64,000 nt of DNA from Buttiauxella sp965119215 (lineage in GTDB: Bacteria; Pseudomonadota; Gammaproteobacteria; Enterobacterales; Enterobacteriaceae): NCBI GenBank assembly GCA_965119215.1, contig CBCPKK010000035.1, forward strand, positions 6,599 to 70,598. Reading direction: 5' to 3'. The notes under the pieces were generated by a model. It saw only the letters and a program-made list of their open reading frames with translations, was not told the DNA's origin and did no database searches. Shown here one piece after another: positions 59,971-64,000 of the stretch; positions within the stretch are counted from its first letter, which is position 1; each line of letters begins with the position of its first letter. Both the position numbers and the translations under genes were made by a program.

Positions 59971-60334
59971 AATTTTACTCCTTCCATAAGTTGTCGATGA
60001 CCAGCCTGGCCGGATGACACGATGCGCGGCATCTGTGCCATCCGCGTGTAAAGACCTAAATTGTAGATGATATTTCTACCCTATAGCGAATGATAGAAAT
60101 CGTCAATGTGCCACCGTTGTATACATTGAAGCCAAAAATGCGTTTTATCGCCTTGATAAAGATTAACGATATGGCAAAAAAATTAACGGATCTCCTACAC
60201 TATTAAATAAGCCGCTCCGGAATAGTAATGTGAACCGGATCGGCTTTTTGAGCTCGCTGAACGGTCTTTCTGGTTTTCGGGGTGAATAGCTGCCCTGGAG
60301 TGATGTACTGGGGCTTCACCGGGGGGTAAATATG
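59971..60334. other. 364-bp uspA-uspB divergent regulatory region
   Basis: No gene. It contains the divergent promoters of uspA and uspB and, unexpectedly, a + strand terminator at 60211-60248 with no gene in front of it. Confidence 0.6.
60211..60248 (+). terminator. Orphan terminator between uspA and uspB
   Basis: GCCGCTCCGG (60211-60220) pairs with CCGGATCGGC (60235-60244) with one mismatch and is followed by a run of T. It could end a small RNA or attenuate the uspB leader. Confidence 0.55.
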
Positions 60335-60670
60335 ATGATCAGCACCGTTGCGCTTTTTTGGGCGCTTTGTGTAGTTTGTATTGTGAATATGGCGCGCTAT
60401 TACTCATCTTTGCGTGCATTGCTGGTGGTACTGCGTGGATGCGATCCGTTGCTGTATCAGTATGTCGATGGAGGCGGTTTTTTTACCTCTCACGGGCAGC
60501 CTAGCAAACAGATCCGTCTGGTGGGTTATATCTATGGCCAACGTTATCTGGACCACCACGACGATGAGTTTATCCGTCGCTGTGAACGTCTACGCCGCCA
60601 GTTTATTTTGACCAGCGCGCTGTGTGGGCTTGTAGTGATAAGTCTCGTCGGACTGATGATTTGGCATTAG
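60335..60670 (+). CDS. uspB: Universal stress protein B
   Basis: A 111-residue inner-membrane protein with two transmembrane helices (about 1-22 and 88-110) and a charged middle (GGGFFTSHGQPSKQIRLVGYIYGQRYLDHHDDEFIRRCERLRRQ). In E. coli it is made in stationary phase under sigma-S and is needed for ethanol resistance. Two ATG codons are adjacent (60332 and 60335); the second gives the E. coli length, and GGGGGG lies about 8 nt upstream. The function is not known at the molecular level. Confidence 0.95.
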   Translation: MISTVALFWALCVVCIVNMARYYSSLRALLVVLRGCDPLLYQYVDGGGFFTSHGQPSKQIRLVGYIYGQRYLDHHDDEFIRRCERLRRQFILTSALCGLVVISLVGLMIWH

Positions 60671-60684
60671 CAGTTTCGGCGCAT

Positions 60685-60718
60685 AAAAAAAGCGGGCCAG
60701 TTTCCTGACCCGCTTTTT
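60685..60718. terminator. Bidirectional terminator between uspB and pitA
   Basis: AAAAAAAGCGGG and CCCGCTTTTT form a stem with T-tracts on both strands, between convergent genes. Confidence 0.85.
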
Positions 60719-60744
60719 GTCGTCTTGCATTTACCGCATCATGT

Positions 60745-62247
60745 TTAGATGAAGTGCAGTGAAATCCAGTACAGACCACCGGAAAGCAGAATCGACACCG
60801 GTAAAGTAAACACCCACGCCATCAGGATGTTCGTTACCGTTTTACGTTGTAAACCGCCACCATCAACAATCATTGTCCCCGCAACGGAAGACGACAGAAC
60901 GTGCGTGGTGGAAACCGGCATACCGGTATAGCTTGCAACACCAATGGAGACGGCGGCTGTCAGCTGCGCGGACATACCCTGCGCATACGTCATACCTTTC
61001 TTGCCAATCTTCTCACCGATAGTGGTAGCCACACGACGCCAGCCAATCATAGTACCGATGCCGAGCGCCAGAGCGACCGCCATGATAATCCAGATTGGGG
61101 CATACTCGATGGTATACAGCAGGTCAGTTTTCAGCTCTTTCAGGAAGCGCTTATCGTCCTGTTTGGTTTCAGGCAGTTTAGCGACTTTCTCAGAAGTGTC
61201 AGAGATGCAAAGCAGCAGACGGCGCATATGGCTGCGCTGTTCGATGCTAAGTTTGTCGTAGCTGTCGATATTGCCCAGCAACTCTTTCGCACGCTGTACG
61301 GCAATCATGGCGCGGCTGGCATCGCAATGGAACTCAGCGGGTTTATCCTGGCCCTGCACTTCTTCAGGGGTAGGGATAGTCGGGTTGAGGTCAATCACGT
61401 GCTTAATCGCATCACCATGCTGCGCATAGTACTGCTCAAGGTGTGTGATGGCGTCGCGAGTACGAGCAATGTCGTAACCGGATGCATTCATGTTCACCAC
61501 GAAGCCCGCAGGGGCCACACCAATCAGCACCAGCATGATCAAGCCGATACCTTTCTGACCATCGTTCGCACCATGAGAGAAACTCACGCCAATGGCGGAA
61601 AGAATCAGGGCGATACGTGTCCAGAATGGTGGCTTTTTCTTGCCGTCTTGTTTTTCGCGCTCAGCAGGAGTGAGGTGGATACGGCGGCGCTTTTTGGTGC
61701 CGCTCCAGTAGCGACGTAACAAAAAGATAAGCCCGCCCGCAATCACCAGACCGACCAATGGGGAGAGGATCAACGACATGAAAATCCCAATGACTTTCGG
61801 GATGTTCAGCGCATCAACTACCGAGGTGCCGGTCATTAATGCATTCGTCAAACCAATACCAATGATGGCACCGATAAGCGTATGGGAGCTGGAAGCCGGC
61901 AGACCAAAGTACCAGGTGCCAAGGTTCCAGATGATAGCGGCCAACAACATAGAGAACACCATGGCGAGGCCATGAGCGGACCCTACGTTCAACAGCAGAT
62001 CGGTTGGCAACATATGCACAATCGCATACGCCACACTCAATCCACCGAGCAGAACGCCGAGGAAGTTAAATAACGCCGCCATTGCCACCGCGAGTTGCGA
62101 TCGCATTGCACGAGTATAGATAACAGTTGCCACTGCGTTAGCAGTGTCATGAAAGCCATTGATCGCTTCGTAGAAGAGAACAAACGCCAGAGCAAGCAAT
62201 AACAAGAGCCCGGTATGCATATCCAGGCCATTAAACAGAAATTCCAT
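60745..62247 (-). CDS. pitA: Low-affinity inorganic phosphate transporter PitA
   Basis: A 500-residue inner-membrane symporter of the PiT family that moves metal-phosphate complexes with protons. Duplicated PD001131-type signatures are visible: NGFHDTANAVATVIYTRAM near the N-terminus and SHGANDGQKGIG in the middle. A cytoplasmic loop spans about 270-400. GLPASSSHTLIGAIIGIGLT and GMPVSTTHVLSSSVAGTM are the paired transport motifs. A frame to 62313 adds 22 residues unlike PitA; ATG 62247 (MEFLFNGLDMHTG) gives the E. coli length. It is divergent from yhiN. Confidence 0.96.
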   Translation of the reverse strand: MEFLFNGLDMHTGLLLLLALAFVLFYEAINGFHDTANAVATVIYTRAMRSQLAVAMAALFNFLGVLLGGLSVAYAIVHMLPTDLLLNVGSAHGLAMVFSMLLAAIIWNLGTWYFGLPASSSHTLIGAIIGIGLTNALMTGTSVVDALNIPKVIGIFMSLILSPLVGLVIAGGLIFLLRRYWSGTKKRRRIHLTPAEREKQDGKKKPPFWTRIALILSAIGVSFSHGANDGQKGIGLIMLVLIGVAPAGFVVNMNASGYDIARTRDAITHLEQYYAQHGDAIKHVIDLNPTIPTPEEVQGQDKPAEFHCDASRAMIAVQRAKELLGNIDSYDKLSIEQRSHMRRLLLCISDTSEKVAKLPETKQDDKRFLKELKTDLLYTIEYAPIWIIMAVALALGIGTMIGWRRVATTIGEKIGKKGMTYAQGMSAQLTAAVSIGVASYTGMPVSTTHVLSSSVAGTMIVDGGGLQRKTVTNILMAWVFTLPVSILLSGGLYWISLHFI

Positions 62248-62476
62248 AGACGTTACGCCATTTTGAGGACATGAACGCGGCGCATTATGTAAGACAACTC
62301 TGTAATGCGCCAACAGAAATATGGACTTTTCTTGATGTTTGTCCTTTAAGTGTCAAACATCGAAAAGATTTACATATTTGTTTTCAATCACCTGCAATTG
62401 TTAAGACGCTTTTAGCTGGTGCGACCAGCCCGCTATCTTTACAATTCCTTGCATTAAGCATAGTCGGGAGTAGGTC

Positions 62477-63670
62477 GTGGGAAAGTTTGATGCCGTTATT
62501 ATTGGTGCGGGTGCCGCAGGAATGTTCTGTGCAGCGATGGCAGGGCAGGCTGGCAGTCGAGTGTTGCTTATCGATAACGGTAAAAAACCAGGCCGTAAAA
62601 TTCTGATGTCTGGCGGCGGGCGCTGCAACTTTACTAATCTTTATATCGAACCTGCCGCGTATCTGAGCCAAAACCCTCATTTTTGCAAATCTGCACTGGC
62701 GCGCTATACCCAGTGGGATTTTATCGACATGGTCGGTAAGCATGGCATCGCCTGGCATGAGAAGACGCTGGGCCAACTTTTTTGCGACGACTCAGCGCAG
62801 CAAATTGTCGATATGCTGGTGGCCGAATGTGAAAAGGGCCAGGTTATCACGCGTCTACGCAGCGAAGTTTTGGGTATTGAACGTGATGAAAACGGCTATA
62901 CCATCGAATTGAATGGCGATAGCGTACAAGCGGCAAAATTGGTTATCGCAACCGGCGGGCTTTCAATGCCGGGCCTGGGCGCAACGCCGTTTGGCTACAA
63001 GATTGCCGAACAGTTCGGGCTGAAAGTGTTACCGACTCGTGCTGGCCTGGTGCCGTTTACCCTGCATAAACCCCTGCTTGAACAATTACAGGTGCTCTCT
63101 GGCGTTTCTGTACCGTCGGTTATCACGGCAGAAAATGGCGTTAGTTTCCGCGAGAGTTTGCTGTTTACCCATCGCGGCCTTTCTGGCCCTGCGGTATTGC
63201 AGCTTTCCAGTTACTGGCAACCTGGTGAGTTTGTGAGCGTTAACTTACTTCCTGATACCGATCTGGATGAGCTTCTTAATGAACAACGCATTGCTCATCC
63301 TAATCAAAACCTGAAAAATACTTTAGGCCTGGTGTTGCCAAAGCGCCTGGTGGAATGCCTGCAACTGCTTGAGCAAATTCCAGATGTCACGCTAAAACAG
63401 CTCAATTCCCGTCAGCAAAGTGAACTGATAGAAACTCTGCAAGCCTGGCAAGTGCAACCGAATGGCACAGAAGGTTATCGCACCGCAGAAGTAACACTTG
63501 GCGGTGTGGATACTAATGAACTGAGCTCACGCACCATGGAAGCACGCAATGTGCCCGGCCTCTATTTCATCGGCGAAGTGATGGACGTTACCGGTTGGCT
63601 GGGGGGATATAATTTCCAGTGGGCATGGAGTTCTGCCTGGGCTTGCGCACAGGATTTAGTTGGAGAGTGA
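62477..63670 (+). CDS. yhiN: Flavoprotein YhiN (BaiN/RdsA family)
   Basis: A 397-residue NAD(P)/FAD-dependent oxidoreductase. The dinucleotide motif GAGAAGMFCAAMAGQAG is at the N-terminus, and KPGRKILMSGGGRCNFTNL is the family hallmark. TRAGLVPFTLHKPL and the C-terminal GLYFIGEVMDVTGWLGGYNFQWAWSSAWACAQDL bind FAD. The start is GTG 62477 with GGGAG 6 nt upstream. E. coli YhiN, as I recall it, ends a few residues longer with a different tail. Here the final residues VGE and the stop lie within the end of a Tn7-like element, so the transposon appears to have replaced the native C-terminus. The enzyme core is intact. Confidence 0.93.
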   Translation: MGKFDAVIIGAGAAGMFCAAMAGQAGSRVLLIDNGKKPGRKILMSGGGRCNFTNLYIEPAAYLSQNPHFCKSALARYTQWDFIDMVGKHGIAWHEKTLGQLFCDDSAQQIVDMLVAECEKGQVITRLRSEVLGIERDENGYTIELNGDSVQAAKLVIATGGLSMPGLGATPFGYKIAEQFGLKVLPTRAGLVPFTLHKPLLEQLQVLSGVSVPSVITAENGVSFRESLLFTHRGLSGPAVLQLSSYWQPGEFVSVNLLPDTDLDELLNEQRIAHPNQNLKNTLGLVLPKRLVECLQLLEQIPDVTLKQLNSRQQSELIETLQAWQVQPNGTEGYRTAEVTLGGVDTNELSSRTMEARNVPGLYFIGEVMDVTGWLGGYNFQWAWSSAWACAQDLVGE

Positions 63671-63738
63671 CAATAAAGTCGTATACAAGACACTAAAGTT
63701 GTATACGTAGCTCATAAAATGACAATAAAGTTGTATAC
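63669..63738 (+). repeat. Three TnsB-binding-site-like repeats
   Basis: GACAATAAAGTCGTATAC (63669-63686), GACACTAAAGTTGTATAC (63689-63706) and GACAATAAAGTTGTATAC (63721-63738), all in the same direction. The Tn7 right end has GACAATAAAGTCTTAAAC in its first site, so the first ten bases are the same. The yhiN stop TGA (63668-63670) overlaps the first repeat. Confidence 0.92.
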
Positions 63739-63801
63739 TTAAATAGAGTATGGCTCTATTTTTTCATCCTAGATATTGTTGTCGGAGCAAGGGTAAATAC
63801 C

Positions 63802-63831
63802 ATGCATCGCCGGGATTACTATCATGGGTAG
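63802..63831 (+). CDS. Possible 9-residue leader peptide overlapping the tnsA start
   Basis: ATG at 63802 is preceded by AAGGG with 8-nt spacing and encodes MHRRDYYHG, ending at TAG 63829-63831, just past the tnsA ATG in another frame. Its ribosome site is better than that of tnsA, so it could couple or limit tnsA translation. Too short to be sure. Confidence 0.25.
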   Translation: MHRRDYYHG

Positions 63832-64000
63832 AGGACGGCGGTTTACCTCCTACCAAGATTATGAACTGGCCCTGAGTAAGGGGGTTGGTATAGGTTATGG
63901 TGAAAATTATCAGCCTTGGTTTCGGGCCCAAGATGTTCAATCAAACGGTAATCGTTCGGTAATTTTTGGCCTTAAAACTCGGCGTAAGCATCATTTTCTT
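63824..64000 (+). CDS. tnsA: Transposase subunit TnsA, 5' part only
   Basis: The first 59 codons of a TnsA homologue, open to the window edge. TnsA is the restriction-endonuclease-like subunit of the heteromeric Tn7 transposase that cuts the 5' ends of the element, giving cut-and-paste movement with TnsB. The segment KGVGIGYGENYQPW, then FRAQDVQSNGNRS, then KTRRKHHFL lines up with Tn7 TnsA KEGRGQGHGKDYIPW, LTVQEVPSSGRSH and KTGRVHHLL. The catalytic residues are further downstream and cannot be checked. ATG 63824 is the only ATG in frame after a TAA at 63794; CGGGA 8 nt upstream is a weak ribosome site. Confidence 0.9.
   Translation, partial: MGRGRRFTSYQDYELALSKGVGIGYGENYQPWFRAQDVQSNGNRSVIFGLKTRRKHHFL

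Larger units (their letters stand above)
63659..64000 (+). mobile_element. tnsA-proximal (right) end of a Tn7-like transposon at yhiN
   Basis: Three 18-bp TnsB-site-like repeats begin at the yhiN stop codon and are followed by a tnsA homologue running out of the window. Both the repeat sequence (GACAATAAAG...) and the gene order match the right end of Tn7, which likewise faces the 3' end of its target gene. yhiN is, as I recall, a known attachment gene for a Tn7-like family (Tn6230 type). The exact left border, near 63659-63661, is uncertain, and the other end lies outside. Confidence 0.9.

Noticed and set aside
61000..61719. Long + strand frame antisense to pitA
   Set aside because: Mirror of pitA with no recognisable domain; pitA matches its family over its full length.
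63671..63823. A CRISPR array, because of the short spaced repeats after yhiN
   Set aside because: There are only three 18-bp repeats with uneven spacing of 2 and 14 bp, no leader or cas genes, and they match Tn7 TnsB sites.

Overview
The window is a chromosomal segment of a gammaproteobacterium of the family Enterobacteriaceae. The backbone follows the Escherichia coli order, read in reverse, around the dpp, cellulose, yhj, gor and pitA loci: eptB, tRNA-Pro, dppABCDF, cellulose operon, pdeK, dctA, yhjJ, kdgK, pdeH, yhjG, yhjE, yhjD, yhjC, then gor, rlmJ, prlC, rsmJ, uspA, uspB, pitA, yhiN. Protein lengths and motifs match the enteric families closely. The genus cannot be fixed from this window.

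Layout. 1-4000: an Ohr peroxidase, the lipid A/Kdo phosphoethanolamine transferase EptB, a tRNA-Pro(UGG) whose 3' end and terminator are duplicated downstream, and an unknown lipoprotein. 4290-9935: the dipeptide ABC transporter operon dppABCDF. 10585-21844: an uninterrupted type I cellulose operon bcsO-Q-A-B-C-D-Z, with no bcsEFG. 22008-28640: PdeK, which lacks its usual GGDEF-like domain, then DctA, YhjJ, KdgK and the flagellar-class phosphodiesterase PdeH behind a near-consensus sigma-28 promoter. 28706-34371: yhjG, yhjE, yhjD, yhjC. 34491-36572: an SDR oxidoreductase divergent from yhjC, a DUF1471 protein, a GNAT acetyltransferase and a cupin.

Accessory regions. 36838-42244 is an orphan type VI secretion island: VgrG, a LysM/lysozyme-like effector, and two related secreted putative immunity proteins separated by a decayed copy of the effector's C-terminus. 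42498-45985 holds a yjiS/yjiR pair and a HEPN-like membrane protein. 46024-50811 is a PTS cluster (IIB, IIC, IIA, LamB-type porin) with a divergent LacI-family repressor and visible operators but no phospho-glycosidase. 50839-53394 is a DUF262/HNH (GmrSD-like) gene bounded by about 85-bp direct repeats that copy the gor 3' end and terminator. 58851-59344 is a chromosomal ccdAB-type toxin-antitoxin pair between rsmJ and uspA, where E. coli has dtpB.

The most striking feature is at the right edge. Directly at the stop codon of yhiN lie three 18-bp repeats that closely resemble the TnsB-binding sites of Tn7, followed by the first 59 codons of a tnsA homologue. This is the tnsA-proximal (right) end of a Tn7-like transposon inserted at the 3' end of yhiN. 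It appears to supply the last yhiN codons. The rest of the element and its cargo lie beyond the window.
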